Shown here one piece after another: positions 26,514-35,211 of a stretch of 64,000 nucleotides of DNA (position 1 is its first letter; each line of letters opens with the position of its first letter). The stretch comes from Vibrio sp. FE10 (GTDB lineage Bacteria > Pseudomonadota > Gammaproteobacteria > Enterobacterales > Vibrionaceae). Under the pieces are notes generated by a model, which ran no database searches, was not told the origin of the DNA, and saw only the letters and a list, made by a program, of their open reading frames with translations. The translations under genes were made by a program, and so were the position numbers. The stretch covers positions 1,240,001-1,304,000 of the forward strand of contig NZ_AP028068.1 in assembly GCF_030297155.1 (NCBI RefSeq), written 5' to 3'.

Positions 26514-27974
26514 ATGAAACTTAAGCTTATTTCTATCGCACTTATCGTTGGTGGCCTTACGGCTTGTGGCGGAGGAGGCGGTGGTAGCAGTTCCAGTGCT
26601 CCCGCTCCTCAAACAAAAACCTTACAAGGTGTGGCTATCGATGGTTATATTTCAGGGGCGACCGCGTTTTTGGACATCAATTATAATGGTGTGTTAGATG
26701 AAGGTGAACCAAGCAGCATCACAGACGATGAAGGCAGCTATGAATTGTCTTTAACGGGCTCTAACTCGGACTGTATGGACTACGCACCAATCGTAGTGAA
26801 TGTACCGGTCGGCGCAATTGATGCGGATAGCCCAAACTCGCCGATTACTGAACCTTATCAGTTAGTATTTCCGCCAGTCATGACGGTGAGTTCTGATTTA
26901 GAAATCAAGTCAACGACACCATTAACCACAGTGTTATGGAACGAGATTCAAGCTGATTTGCACAAAGGTGGCTTAAACAGTTGTTCAGCTTTGAAGCAAG
27001 CTGTGAACACCCAAAATAGCATTATCCAAAATGTGAAAGAGCATGACTTCCGAATTGCCAATCGATACAACATCGCAGTTGAGGACTTGTACGGTGATTT
27101 CGTTAAAGACCAAGATACTGAGCTCTATGACTTAGCGCAAAAAATGATGCCGGCTATCAAAAAGTCGTATCAAGAGACCAAAGAGATTCAAAAAGAGAAT
27201 CCAAAAGCCCAACAAGCTTATGTTGATTATTACTGGGAGCATTGGGATTACGCTAAGAAGAACGAAATAAATAAGTGGTATAAAGTTAAAACAGTGATGA
27301 CCGCTGACAAGCTGATTGTTATTGAACATGAAGTGTCAGCTGATCTGCAGACAGAACTGGTTTTAAATAAACATATTGAGCGCAATGGCCAGAAGAAAAA
27401 TGGCTTAGAGTATGACAAGGAAGCTTGGTTCTCATTGAGTAGCGATGGAACGGAATATTCATGTTCGGTGCAAGAGACCATCAAGCAGCAAGTTCTGCCT
27501 ACCTCATTGGCTACCTTTGGCGTGATGAACCGTGGGTGGTCTCAACAACCTGATTGGGAAAGTTGCTCTGGTCAAGACGTTGGGGCGGGCTTTATGCAAA
27601 CCTTGACGGCAGATATTGTCGGTGATTACAAAGATCAGTCTACTCAGGTACAAGCGAAATTTAATTTTGAGAATAACGCACCACACCCGGAGTGGGTTGA
27701 TCTAGGGGATACATTGGATAACGTATCTCGCAGTGACTTTGATGCGCTAGATTACCTATCAGTAGATTTCAATGATAATGCGTCGTATGGCTCTGATAGT
27801 TGGAATAGACATAAATATGCGTACATTGAAAATACCCCGTTTGATTATACTCAAACGATAACGTCTAAAGACTCTCAAGGTAACTGGACTAAAAATTACT
27901 ATTATCAGAATGGAACAAGTCGATTTGAATGTTCATATGATGGTGTGAATTGGTCAAAAGACACTTGTAAGTAA
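26514..27974 (+). CDS. Hypothetical lipoprotein with N-terminal calcium-type motif
   Basis: A 486-residue lipoprotein not assigned to a named family. The lipobox is LTACGGGGGG, followed by a Ser/Pro linker, a pattern common to Vibrio and Shewanella surface lipoproteins. Residues 37-75 (GVAIDGYISGATAFLDINYNGVLDEGEP) resemble carboxypeptidase-regulatory or EF-hand-like modules with a DxNxxGxxDxxE calcium loop. The middle is helical and Lys/Glu-rich (YDLAQKMMPAIKKSYQETKE) and the C-terminal third is beta-rich with four spaced Cys residues, probably disulfide-bonded (YSCSVQ, ESCSGQ, FECSYD, DTCK). It is monocistronic, between sgrR and a strong bidirectional terminator. Function is unknown. Confidence 0.8.
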   Translation: MKLKLISIALIVGGLTACGGGGGGSSSSAPAPQTKTLQGVAIDGYISGATAFLDINYNGVLDEGEPSSITDDEGSYELSLTGSNSDCMDYAPIVVNVPVGAIDADSPNSPITEPYQLVFPPVMTVSSDLEIKSTTPLTTVLWNEIQADLHKGGLNSCSALKQAVNTQNSIIQNVKEHDFRIANRYNIAVEDLYGDFVKDQDTELYDLAQKMMPAIKKSYQETKEIQKENPKAQQAYVDYYWEHWDYAKKNEINKWYKVKTVMTADKLIVIEHEVSADLQTELVLNKHIERNGQKKNGLEYDKEAWFSLSSDGTEYSCSVQETIKQQVLPTSLATFGVMNRGWSQQPDWESCSGQDVGAGFMQTLTADIVGDYKDQSTQVQAKFNFENNAPHPEWVDLGDTLDNVSRSDFDALDYLSVDFNDNASYGSDSWNRHKYAYIENTPFDYTQTITSKDSQGNWTKNYYYQNGTSRFECSYDGVNWSKDTCK

Positions 27975-28021
27975 CGCTGACGAAGTCGTTACTTAATAAT
28001 TCTAGATGCCTTTATGCAATA

Positions 28022-28054
28022 AAAAATCCAGTGTCTACAAGACACTGGATTTTT
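28022..28054. terminator. Strong bidirectional terminator
   Basis: A perfect 14-bp inverted repeat (AAAAATCCAGTGTC / GACACTGGATTTTT) with loop TACAA lies between the convergent lipoprotein and FAD-dehydrogenase genes, with A/T tracts on both sides. Confidence 0.92.
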
Positions 28055-28093
28055 AGTTTTGGTTGCTATCTATCTTCGCTTTATCGAAAGTAC

Positions 28094-29725
28094 TTACGCG
28101 ATCTCAATCTTCTCAGCTTGGTTCTGTTCTACCATAGACAGTGCTAGTGCTTCCGCAGCTTTAATACCATCGATACCAGCAGATAGGATGCCACCTGCGT
28201 AGCCTGCGCCTTCACCTGCAGGGAAGAAGCCCTTAAGGTTGATGCTTTGGTAGTCTTTGCCACGTTTGATGCATACAGGAGAAGACGTACGCGTCTCAAC
28301 ACCTGTTAGTAGGCCGTCTGGCGTAGAGAAGCCTTTGATCTTCTTCTCGAACGCTGGGATTGCTTCACGAATTGCTTCGATAGCAAAATCAGGCAGAGCT
28401 TTTGAAATGTCCGTTAGGTGGATACCCGGCGTGAATGATGGTTTTACTTCACCGATTTCACTTGGATCGCGACCTTTCAGGAAGTCTCCAATTTTCTGTG
28501 CAGGGGCATCGTAGTTCTCGCCACCTAGAACATAAGCAGCGCTTTCTAACTCACGTTGTAAACGGATACCTGCTAGTGCGTCACCTGGGTAATCACGTTC
28601 TGGGTCGATACCCACAACGATTGCGCTGTTTGCGTTGCGCTCTGCACGAGAGTATTGGCTCATCCCGTTTGTTACTACGCGGCCTTCTTCCGAAGTCGCT
28701 GCAACCACAGTACCACCTGGGCACATACAGAAGCTGTATACAGTGCGGCCATTCTTACAGTGGTGAACGAGTTTGTAGTCCGCAGCACCTAGGATAGGGT
28801 TACCTGCGTTCTTACCGAAGCGAGCTTCATCGATCATCGCTTGCTTGTGTTCGATACGGAAACCAACAGAGAAAGGCTTCGCTTCCATGTAAACGCCACG
28901 TTCGTGCAGCATTTCAAACGTATCACGAGCACTGTGGCCAACAGCCAGTACAACGTGGCGAGATTTAATCTCTTCACCGTTAGAAAGCGTTAAGCCAGTG
29001 ATTTGACCATCTTCCATGTGAACGTCGTCTACGCGAGTGCTGAAGCGGATTTCACCACCTAGCTCAATGATAGAAGCACGCATCTTTTCGATCATGGTAA
29101 CCAGTTTAAAGGTACCGATGTGTGGCTTACTTACGTATAGAATTTCTTCTGGTGCGCCAGCAGCAACGAATTCTTCGATTACCTTACGGCCGTAGTGCTT
29201 TGGATCTTTAACTTGGCTGTATAGCTTACCGTCAGAGAATGTACCTGCGCCACCTTCACCAAACTGTACGTTTGATTCAGTGTTCAGAGTACGCTTACGC
29301 CAGAAACCAAAGGTATCTTTCGTACGTTCACGAACTTCTTTGCCACGCTCAACGATGATTGGATTGAAGCCCATTTGAGCAAGCACTAGGCCAGCGAACA
29401 GACCACAAGGGCCAAAGCCGATAACGACAGGGCGCTCTGTTTGGTTCTCAACCGCTTTAGCCACGAATTTGTACTCCATATCAGGAGTCACTTTTACGTG
29501 CGGGTCGCTAATGAATTGCTCTAACAACTCAGCTTCGTTTTCAACGAGAACATCAAGCGTGTAGATAAGTAAGATTTTTGATTTCTTACGAGCATCGTAG
29601 CCACGTTTAAAGATATTAAAAGAAAGTACCTGATCAGAATTAATGCCAAGCTTCGCTTCAATAGCGTCTTGAATGGCTGATTCTTCGTGGTCTAGAGGGA
29701 GTTTAATTTCGGTTAAACGTATCAT
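28094..29725 (-). CDS. FAD-dependent dehydrogenase (COG2509 type)
   Basis: A 543-residue flavoprotein of the uncharacterised FAD-dependent dehydrogenase group. An N-terminal region of about 90 residues (LDHEESAIQDAIEAKL, KRGYDARKK) is typical of the group and precedes the Rossmann dinucleotide-binding motif VVIGFGPCGLFAGLVLA near residue 100. Further features are GGAGTFSDGKLY, the second glycine-rich motif VLAVGHSARDTF, and the C-terminal FAD motif FFPAGEGAGYAGGILSAGIDG. It is probably cytosolic. The substrate is not known. The gene is monocistronic and divergent from fdxA. Confidence 0.85.
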   Translation of the reverse strand: MIRLTEIKLPLDHEESAIQDAIEAKLGINSDQVLSFNIFKRGYDARKKSKILLIYTLDVLVENEAELLEQFISDPHVKVTPDMEYKFVAKAVENQTERPVVIGFGPCGLFAGLVLAQMGFNPIIVERGKEVRERTKDTFGFWRKRTLNTESNVQFGEGGAGTFSDGKLYSQVKDPKHYGRKVIEEFVAAGAPEEILYVSKPHIGTFKLVTMIEKMRASIIELGGEIRFSTRVDDVHMEDGQITGLTLSNGEEIKSRHVVLAVGHSARDTFEMLHERGVYMEAKPFSVGFRIEHKQAMIDEARFGKNAGNPILGAADYKLVHHCKNGRTVYSFCMCPGGTVVAATSEEGRVVTNGMSQYSRAERNANSAIVVGIDPERDYPGDALAGIRLQRELESAAYVLGGENYDAPAQKIGDFLKGRDPSEIGEVKPSFTPGIHLTDISKALPDFAIEAIREAIPAFEKKIKGFSTPDGLLTGVETRTSSPVCIKRGKDYQSINLKGFFPAGEGAGYAGGILSAGIDGIKAAEALALSMVEQNQAEKIEIA

Positions 29726-29983
29726 TTCGATGTCTCGTCTTTATAGGTGTCTTAGCTAGACCGCATATTGAACCTGTAAAGCTGAGTGTAAAAGCCGAGG
29801 TTTCAAAGAAGCAGTAAGCTCACAATGGCGCGCATTTTACGAGAAATTGATTTATCTGTCATACTAATTTGGAAACATGGAGCAAATAGACACGATATTA
29901 GAGCCGTATGATGTTGAATTTTGCCTTGGGATGAGTATTATCCTCCATTCTTCAATTTTGACTAACTTATAGAGCAGAGCATC

Positions 29984-30307
29984 ATGGCATTTGTCGTAGG
30001 CGATAACTGTATTCAATGTAAATACACAGACTGTGTGGCGGTATGCCCCGCAGATGCGTTCCATGAAGGCCCGAATTTCATGGTAATCAACCCAATCGAA
30101 TGTATTGATTGTGGTTTATGTGTACCTGAATGCGACGCTCAAGCGATCTTCCAAGAAGATGAACTGCCAGAAGATCAAAAGATTTTTATTGAAGTGAATG
30201 CCGAGCTTGCCGAAATCTGGCCGGTACAAACGGAAGTCAAAGCACCGATGGATGAAGCTGAAAAGTGGAATGGTGTCGCTGATAAGTTGGCAATGCTAGA
30301 AAAGTAA
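29984..30307 (+). CDS. fdxA: Ferredoxin FdxA, 7Fe type
   Basis: A 107-residue ferredoxin with two cluster motifs near the N-terminus: [14 protein letters not shown] (residues 9-22, a 3Fe-4S type spacing with C-x7-C) and [16 protein letters not shown] (residues 40-55, 4Fe-4S). The acidic C-terminal extension of about 50 residues matches the FdxA/FdI group of proteobacteria. It is a cytosolic electron carrier. Partners are not shown by the context; the neighbours are an FAD dehydrogenase (divergent) and an RNA methyltransferase (convergent). Confidence 0.92.
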   Translation: MAFVVGDNCIQCKYTDCVAVCPADAFHEGPNFMVINPIECIDCGLCVPECDAQAIFQEDELPEDQKIFIEVNAELAEIWPVQTEVKAPMDEAEKWNGVADKLAMLEK

Positions 30308-30327
30308 TTGCTGAAAAGAACTCAAAT

Positions 30328-30362
30328 AAAAAGGCGTACTGATTTAATCAATACGCCTTTTT
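30328..30362. terminator. Bidirectional terminator
   Basis: The inverted repeat AAAAAGGCGTA / TACGCCTTTTT lies between the convergent fdxA and methyltransferase genes. Confidence 0.88.
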
Positions 30363-30403
30363 AATATCTGAACACTGTCGACTGGTTCGTTAGCTTATGA
30401 GAT

Positions 30404-31138
30404 TTAGCTATGCTGACGACGCATGTTGTCGAGAATAATACCTGTCGCCATTGCTACATTCAGAGACTCTGCACCACCGAATGCTGGAATCGTAATTTTA
30501 TCAGTCACGTATTTAGCGGCATGCTCACGAATGCCGTGAGACTCACTGCCCATCAGCAAAATACCGTTGGCAGTAAACTCTGTCTTATGAACACTTTCGC
30601 CTTCTAAGAACGCACCGTAAACAGGCAGATTCGCTTGCTCTAAGTATTCAGGTAAGTCTGTTTGGCTTACGTGTACTCGGCCAAAGCTGCCCATGGTTGC
30701 ACTGATCGTTTTCGGGTTGTATGGGTCTGCGCAATCGCTGCTCGCAACGATATGTTTTATGCCATACCAGTCTGCCACGCGAATAATGGTACCTAGGTTG
30801 CCCGGATCAGATACGCCGTCGAGCGCAATCATCAATCCAGTTGCTTTTGGCAGTTCAAATGTTGGGATCTCAACAACAGCAATCGCTGCATTGTTACTCA
30901 CCAAAGTACTCGCTTTCGTCAGGTCATCCAGCGAAGCTTCAACACAATCAAACTCAAACAGTGATGCGTGATTTTCAGATAAGAAATCAGCCGTAGCAAA
31001 GACGTTCTTAACGACTAAGTCACTATTGAACAGCTCAAGAACGTTCTTTTCACCTTGAACTAGAAACAAGCCGTTGGCTTTACGTTGTTTCTTTTGGCCC
31101 AAAGCACGAAGGAGTTTTAATTGGTTTTTTGAAATCAT
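30404..31138 (-). CDS. TrmH/SpoU-family RNA 2'-O-methyltransferase
   Basis: A 244-residue SPOUT methyltransferase using S-adenosylmethionine. Residues 1-75 form the substrate-binding L30e-like domain (KKQRKANGLFLVQGEKNVLELF). The knotted catalytic domain carries motif 1 LDGVSDPGNLGTIIRVADWYG (Asn and Arg), motif 2 LLMGSESHGI and motif 3 IPAFGGAESLNVAMATGIIL. The target nucleotide in rRNA or tRNA cannot be told from sequence; RlmB, TrmH and related enzymes share these motifs. ATG at 31138 opens the L30e-like domain. It is monocistronic and convergent with fdxA. Confidence 0.87.
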   Translation of the reverse strand: MISKNQLKLLRALGQKKQRKANGLFLVQGEKNVLELFNSDLVVKNVFATADFLSENHASLFEFDCVEASLDDLTKASTLVSNNAAIAVVEIPTFELPKATGLMIALDGVSDPGNLGTIIRVADWYGIKHIVASSDCADPYNPKTISATMGSFGRVHVSQTDLPEYLEQANLPVYGAFLEGESVHKTEFTANGILLMGSESHGIREHAAKYVTDKITIPAFGGAESLNVAMATGIILDNMRRQHS

Positions 31139-31349
31139 GTTTTTATCCTAGATATAAGCCCGCGCATTATAGAGCAAAGGTTGGAGAACCAAAAGCGAGA
31201 TAGCTCAATGCGATCCACATAAACAGCAAAAGCGACCCACTTAAAAAAGAAAAGCGCACTAAATAGCGCGCTCTTATGTGATTTACTTACCTAAGTCTCG
31301 CTAAACCGAGAAGGTTAGGTTAACTGTGAAGGCTAGGTGAACTTACAGC

Positions 31350-32402
31350 TTAATACGGAACAGGGTAGCGCTTAAACACGGTGTTGATATCAGTAAGGAT
31401 CTCTTCTGACAGTGGCTTACTGAAAGCCGCCATGTTCTCTTTCAACTGCTCCATGGTGGTTGCGCCAATAATGGTGGAAGTAACACCATCGACTTGGTTA
31501 CACCATGCCAATGCAAGCTGGCTTGGTGTAAATCCATGAGTGTTTGCGACTTCAACATACCCTTTTACTGCTTCATTGGCAGATTCAGTGTCGCGGAAAA
31601 TGCCTTTGCGTTGCATGTAAGTCCAGCGACTGCCTTCCGGTCTTGCCCCATCAACGTATTTTCCACTGAGCATTCCCCCGGCTAACGGCGACCAAGGCAG
31701 GTAAGCGACATCTTCATGCACGCAGTTTTCAATCAAATATGGCCAGTCTTTCCCGTGCAGTAGGCTGAATTCATTCTGAATAGAGACCATACGCGGTAAA
31801 TCGTGTTTTTCGCTCAGTTTGAGGTATGTATTGATGCCCCAAGTAGTGTCATCTGAAAGGCCGACATGACGAATCTTTCCGGCTTTAATACAGCTCGCAA
31901 GCGCTTGAAGGATCTCCAACATCTCCGCTTCATGCTGTTTTCGGTCGATATCACTGAAGCGAATTTGATTTGGGAATTGTTTGCCAAAGTGAGGCGTCGT
32001 TCTATTTGGCCAATGCAGTTGATATAGGTCGATATAGTCAGTTTGTAGGCGCTTTAATGATGCATCAACTGATGCGATCACGGCGTCACCTGTTATCGGG
32101 CCACCATCTCGAACCCAAGGAAGTCCAGGCCCCGCTATTTTGCTCGCTATGATCAGTTCTTGGCGACGCTGCGGATGGCGCGATAACCAGTTACCAATGA
32201 TGGCTTCTGTTTTGCCGTAGGTATCAGGAGAAGGCGGAACTGCGTACATCTCTGCCGTATCGATAAAGTTAATACCTTGGCTTAGTGCGTATTCGATCTG
32301 TTGGTCGGCTTGCTGTTGCGTATTTTGCAGCCCCCAAGTCATGCTACCAAGACAGATTCGGGAAACGGGAATTTGACTACTTCCTAGTTTTGAGTATTCC
32401 AT
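31350..32402 (-). CDS. Tas-like aldo/keto reductase
   Basis: A 350-residue NADPH-dependent aldo/keto reductase close to E. coli Tas (346 residues). Start chosen at 32402 (MEYSKLGSSQIPVSRICLGSM): it matches the family N-terminus and has AGGA 12 nt upstream; an upstream in-frame start at 32501 would add an unrelated 33-residue tail. Catalytic residues lie in FIDTAEMYAVP (Asp, Tyr), IIASKIAG (Lys) and DLYQLHWPNRT (His). The C-terminal cofactor loop is TSTIIGATTMEQLKEN. The substrate is unknown. It is transcribed alone. Confidence 0.88.
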   Translation of the reverse strand: MEYSKLGSSQIPVSRICLGSMTWGLQNTQQQADQQIEYALSQGINFIDTAEMYAVPPSPDTYGKTEAIIGNWLSRHPQRRQELIIASKIAGPGLPWVRDGGPITGDAVIASVDASLKRLQTDYIDLYQLHWPNRTTPHFGKQFPNQIRFSDIDRKQHEAEMLEILQALASCIKAGKIRHVGLSDDTTWGINTYLKLSEKHDLPRMVSIQNEFSLLHGKDWPYLIENCVHEDVAYLPWSPLAGGMLSGKYVDGARPEGSRWTYMQRKGIFRDTESANEAVKGYVEVANTHGFTPSQLALAWCNQVDGVTSTIIGATTMEQLKENMAAFSKPLSEEILTDINTVFKRYPVPY

Positions 32403-32750
32403 TGAATTCGGGATTCCTGTGGTTAAGTTCTCTGGTTCTCGCATAAAAGTGTTTGAAAAGAGGGCGAGTGAGGAATGAAAACGAATATGAATTATTAGCA
32501 CAAAATGACACGACTAGGTATGGATTGGGCAAGTTTAATGAGTCATTTCTCAATGCAACGAATGAGTCGGCTTGATTATTGATAAGCAACAAACAAAAGA
32601 TGTGATAGATAACAAGGTGTTAATAGTTTCGGTGCTTTAATGGAACGGTATGGGTATGGGGCAGGGGTCAGAGACAAAAGAGCTCTACATCGAAGTGAAG
32701 TAGAGCTCTTTTTTAGGGGTTCTATAAATACGTTCTGAGTATTGATTAAG
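32403..32750. other. Gene-free interval upstream of tas-like gene
   Basis: It holds the promoter region of the Tas-like gene (minus strand) and the terminator at 32676-32714. Short open frames here have no ribosome binding site or protein-like composition, and no other structured element is seen. Confidence 0.55.
32676..32714 (-). terminator. Strong intrinsic terminator of small gene
   Basis: A perfect 13-bp inverted repeat (AAAAGAGCTCTAC / GTAGAGCTCTTTT) with an 11-nt loop. It lies 36 nt beyond the stop of the 48-residue minus-strand gene and has T-tracts in both directions. Confidence 0.85.
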
Positions 32751-32897
32751 TTACGAGGTCGCGTTTGAATCAAGCCCACCCTGGGTTTGCGCGTGCCTTA
32801 GTGCTTCCTGTCTTTGAACTTCTTTCTCAGTTAATACTGGTTGAAGTGTTTCCTCAGAGGCTTGAGGAGAGAAAATGAAATACTTATTAATCGTCAT
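32751..32897 (-). CDS. Small protein, 48 residues, unknown function
   Basis: A short minus-strand reading frame: ATG at 32897, stop at 32751-32753. GGAG stands 8 nt upstream of ATG, and a strong terminator follows the stop by 36 nt, so the frame is framed by expression signals. The protein begins MTINKYFIFSPQASEETLQP, continues with a Glu/Lys/Gln-rich helix (TEKEVQRQEALRHAQ) and ends GGLDSNATS. No family was recognised. The complete ribosome-binding-site-to-terminator unit makes it more credible than other short frames nearby. Confidence 0.68.
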   Translation of the reverse strand: MTINKYFIFSPQASEETLQPVLTEKEVQRQEALRHAQTQGGLDSNATS

Positions 32898-33246
32898 AAC
32901 TGTGTCTCCGTGTAACGTATGACAGATTCTGCATCAAAGATAAATTGTGATCATCATCCACTTTGTACTTTTTTTAGGCTGAGAGCGGAGGGCGTAGAAT
33001 GCGTACAAAGCGACCTCGTATCATCCGTATGCAATATTGAACTGACGAAACCCTCTGATTTCAAGTATAGGAAGCTTGTCTAATTTCGCACAATAATGAT
33101 TTAGAGCAATTACATACATGGTCAGGGGCGTAAGATGAAAAGCCTCGCGACTGACTCTGCGTAGGTAATTCCCTAACAATAAAATACTTACCTATATTAA
33201 GTATTAAGTCAGTAAATCAATTACTTAATCCATGGTGAGATGAATT
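32898..33246. other. Gene-free interval upstream of pepT
   Basis: About 350 nt of A+T-rich DNA between divergent starts of the 48-residue gene and pepT. It must carry both promoters. Nothing else (no hairpin with T-tract, no convincing short gene) is seen. Confidence 0.5.
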
Positions 33247-34479
33247 ATGGAAAAGCTTGTAGAACGTTTTCTGAATTACGTTACTTTTGATACCAAATCC
33301 GATCCTTCTAATCAGCAGTGCCCAAGTTCACCGGGTCAAATCACGTTTGCTGAAGCCTTAAAGTCAGAACTGATCGCATTAGAGCTAGTTGATGTTTCAT
33401 TAGATGAAAATGGATATTTGATGGCGAAACTGCCGTCGAATGTCGATTACCCAGTGCCGGCTATTGGTTTTGTCGCGCATATGGATACCGCCCCTGATGC
33501 TTCAGGTGCAAATGTGAAACCGCAGGTGATTAAAGATTACCAAGGTGGAACGATTGAATCAGGTACAAGTGGCGAATGTTTAAATCCAAGCCAATACCCA
33601 GACCTTGATGTCCTGCATGGCCATGACCTGATCACGACGGATGGCACGACTTTACTGGGTGCCGATAATAAAGCGGGCATCGCTGAAATCATCAGTGCGA
33701 TTGCTCACCTAAAAGCGAATCCTGAAATCAAACACGGCGATATTTGCATCGGTTTCACGCCAGATGAAGAGATCGGCCGTGGCGCTAACCTATTTGATGT
33801 TGAGAAGTTCGGTGCAGAGTGGGCGTACACCATTGATGGTGGTCCGGTCGGTGAGTTGGAATTTGAGAATTTCAATGCCACGAGCGCCGATGTTATCTGT
33901 CATGGCGTAAATGTTCATCCGGGGACCGCAAAAGGTAAGATGGTCAACGCGATGAACATTGCAGCGCAGTTCCAGTTGATGATGCCTGCGCAAGAAACAC
34001 CGGAATGCACAGAAGGCTATGAGGGTTTTTATCATCTGAAATCGGCTGAAATGGGTGTTGCGCGGTCTGAATTGGGTTACATCATCCGTGACTTTGATCG
34101 TGAAGGCGTAGAGGCGCGTAAGGTATTCATGCAACAGAAAGTCGATGAACTGAACGAACGTCTAGAAAAAGGTCGTGTTGAGTTAGTGCTTACCGATAGT
34201 TACTTCAATATGAAAGAGATGGTTGAACCACATCAACATATTATCGAGTTGGCCAAGCAAGCGATGATTGAGTGCGATGTTGAGCCAATGATCAAACCTA
34301 TTCGAGGCGGAACTGATGGCGCTCGCTTATCGTTTATGGGGCTACCGTGTCCGAATATCTTTACTGGTGGCTACAACTTCCACGGTATTCATGAGTTCAT
34401 TACCATCCAAGGTATGGATCAAGCGGTAAAAGTGATTGTTGAACTGTCTCAGCGTACTGCTCTGCATTATCAGAAATAG
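33247..34479 (+). CDS. pepT: Tripeptide aminopeptidase PepT
   Basis: A 410-residue M20-family zinc peptidase (E. coli PepT has 408) that removes the N-terminal residue of tripeptides. Zinc-site and catalytic segments: [12 protein letters not shown] (His and catalytic Asp), [13 protein letters not shown] (bridging Asp), [10 protein letters not shown] (Glu-Glu), [12 protein letters not shown] (Asp) and the C-terminal FHGIHEFI (His). The dimerisation lid is in the middle (about 210-310). ATG at 33247 follows a GGTGAGATG region. The enzyme is cytosolic and transcribed alone. Confidence 0.95.
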   Translation: MEKLVERFLNYVTFDTKSDPSNQQCPSSPGQITFAEALKSELIALELVDVSLDENGYLMAKLPSNVDYPVPAIGFVAHMDTAPDASGANVKPQVIKDYQGGTIESGTSGECLNPSQYPDLDVLHGHDLITTDGTTLLGADNKAGIAEIISAIAHLKANPEIKHGDICIGFTPDEEIGRGANLFDVEKFGAEWAYTIDGGPVGELEFENFNATSADVICHGVNVHPGTAKGKMVNAMNIAAQFQLMMPAQETPECTEGYEGFYHLKSAEMGVARSELGYIIRDFDREGVEARKVFMQQKVDELNERLEKGRVELVLTDSYFNMKEMVEPHQHIIELAKQAMIECDVEPMIKPIRGGTDGARLSFMGLPCPNIFTGGYNFHGIHEFITIQGMDQAVKVIVELSQRTALHYQK

Positions 34480-34511
34480 CAGCCTATAACGCGATATCTC
34501 TTTGTATTTTT

Positions 34512-34536
34512 GAGAGTATTCAATAATACTCTCTTT
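34512..34536 (+). terminator. Terminator of pepT
   Basis: The perfect 9-bp stem GAGAGTATT / AATACTCTC, with loop CAAT and a short T-tract, lies 33 nt after the pepT stop. Confidence 0.75.
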
Positions 34537-34555
34537 AAGCATAAGGGAGTACGCG

Positions 34556-35023
34556 ATGAAAAAGTTAGTTTTACTTTGCACCCACTTAGCCGTGGGTGCT
34601 GTTGGTTTTGGGCTTGGTGTTTATGCGCTGCCTATCTTGATTGAGCCTGATTCTCCGTCTTCAAGTTCGGTTGAAGCGATCTCACAACAAGCTATTTATA
34701 CGAGTGAGTTCAGCAAAGATCGACAAGACAGTGATTTCTTGCATTGGGGAGAAGGCAAGGTATCGGTGACAGAAAGCGCAATCGCTTTTGAGGGTGAACT
34801 GGCACCGGGGCCTGATTATAAGGTTTACCTCTCGCCTAAGTTTATCGAAACCGAACAGGCATTCAATGACAGCAAGAGCGAGTTACTTCGAGTCGGAGAT
34901 GTGAAAACATTTGACCGGTTTATGGTTGAGCTTCCCGAAGGTACTGATCTTAATCGATTTAATACGGTTGTGATTTGGTGTGAAACTTTTGGCCAATTTA
35001 TTACTTCTGCCAAGATAAAATGA
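34556..35023 (+). CDS. DM13-domain protein, membrane-anchored
   Basis: A 155-residue protein with one N-terminal hydrophobic segment (LLCTHLAVGAVGFGLGVYALPILI, about residues 5-28) serving as signal or membrane anchor. The rest is a single DM13 domain: GEGKVSVTE, LAPGPDYKVYLSP, VGDVKTFDRFMVELPEGTDL and the closing VVIWCETFGQFITSA with its conserved Cys. DM13 domains resemble DOMON folds and have been proposed to take part in redox reactions; this is not proven. TAAGGGAG precedes ATG. A terminator follows. Confidence 0.85.
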   Translation: MKKLVLLCTHLAVGAVGFGLGVYALPILIEPDSPSSSSVEAISQQAIYTSEFSKDRQDSDFLHWGEGKVSVTESAIAFEGELAPGPDYKVYLSPKFIETEQAFNDSKSELLRVGDVKTFDRFMVELPEGTDLNRFNTVVIWCETFGQFITSAKIK

Positions 35024-35055
35024 TAGCCTTACCTAAGCTGATTTAGGCATGAAAG

Positions 35056-35083
35056 AAAGCGCTCTATTTTTGAGCGCTTTTTT
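35056..35083 (+). terminator. Terminator of DM13 gene
   Basis: The inverted repeat AAAGCGCTC / GAGCGCTTTTTT starts 33 nt after the stop. Confidence 0.88.
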
Positions 35084-35118
35084 ATAATGTGTTTCTTGGC
35101 TGCGTCAGTCGCTATAAA

Positions 35119-35198
35119 GCTCATTGTTGTAAAGCCAATCGTTGTATAGGCTAATTGTTTTAATGCTCGTCGTTATAAAGCTTAATTGTTGTAATGCT
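35119..35198 (+). repeat. Five imperfect 15-16-bp tandem repeats upstream of MscS-like gene
   Basis: Consecutive units start with GCT/GCC at 35119, 35134, 35150, 35165 and 35180 and follow the pattern GCTAATTGTTGTAAA with a few substitutions. The array ends 1 nt before the AAAGGA ribosome binding site of the next gene, so it lies in its leader or promoter. Confidence 0.75.
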
Positions 35199-35211
35199 AA
35201 AGGAATAAATA

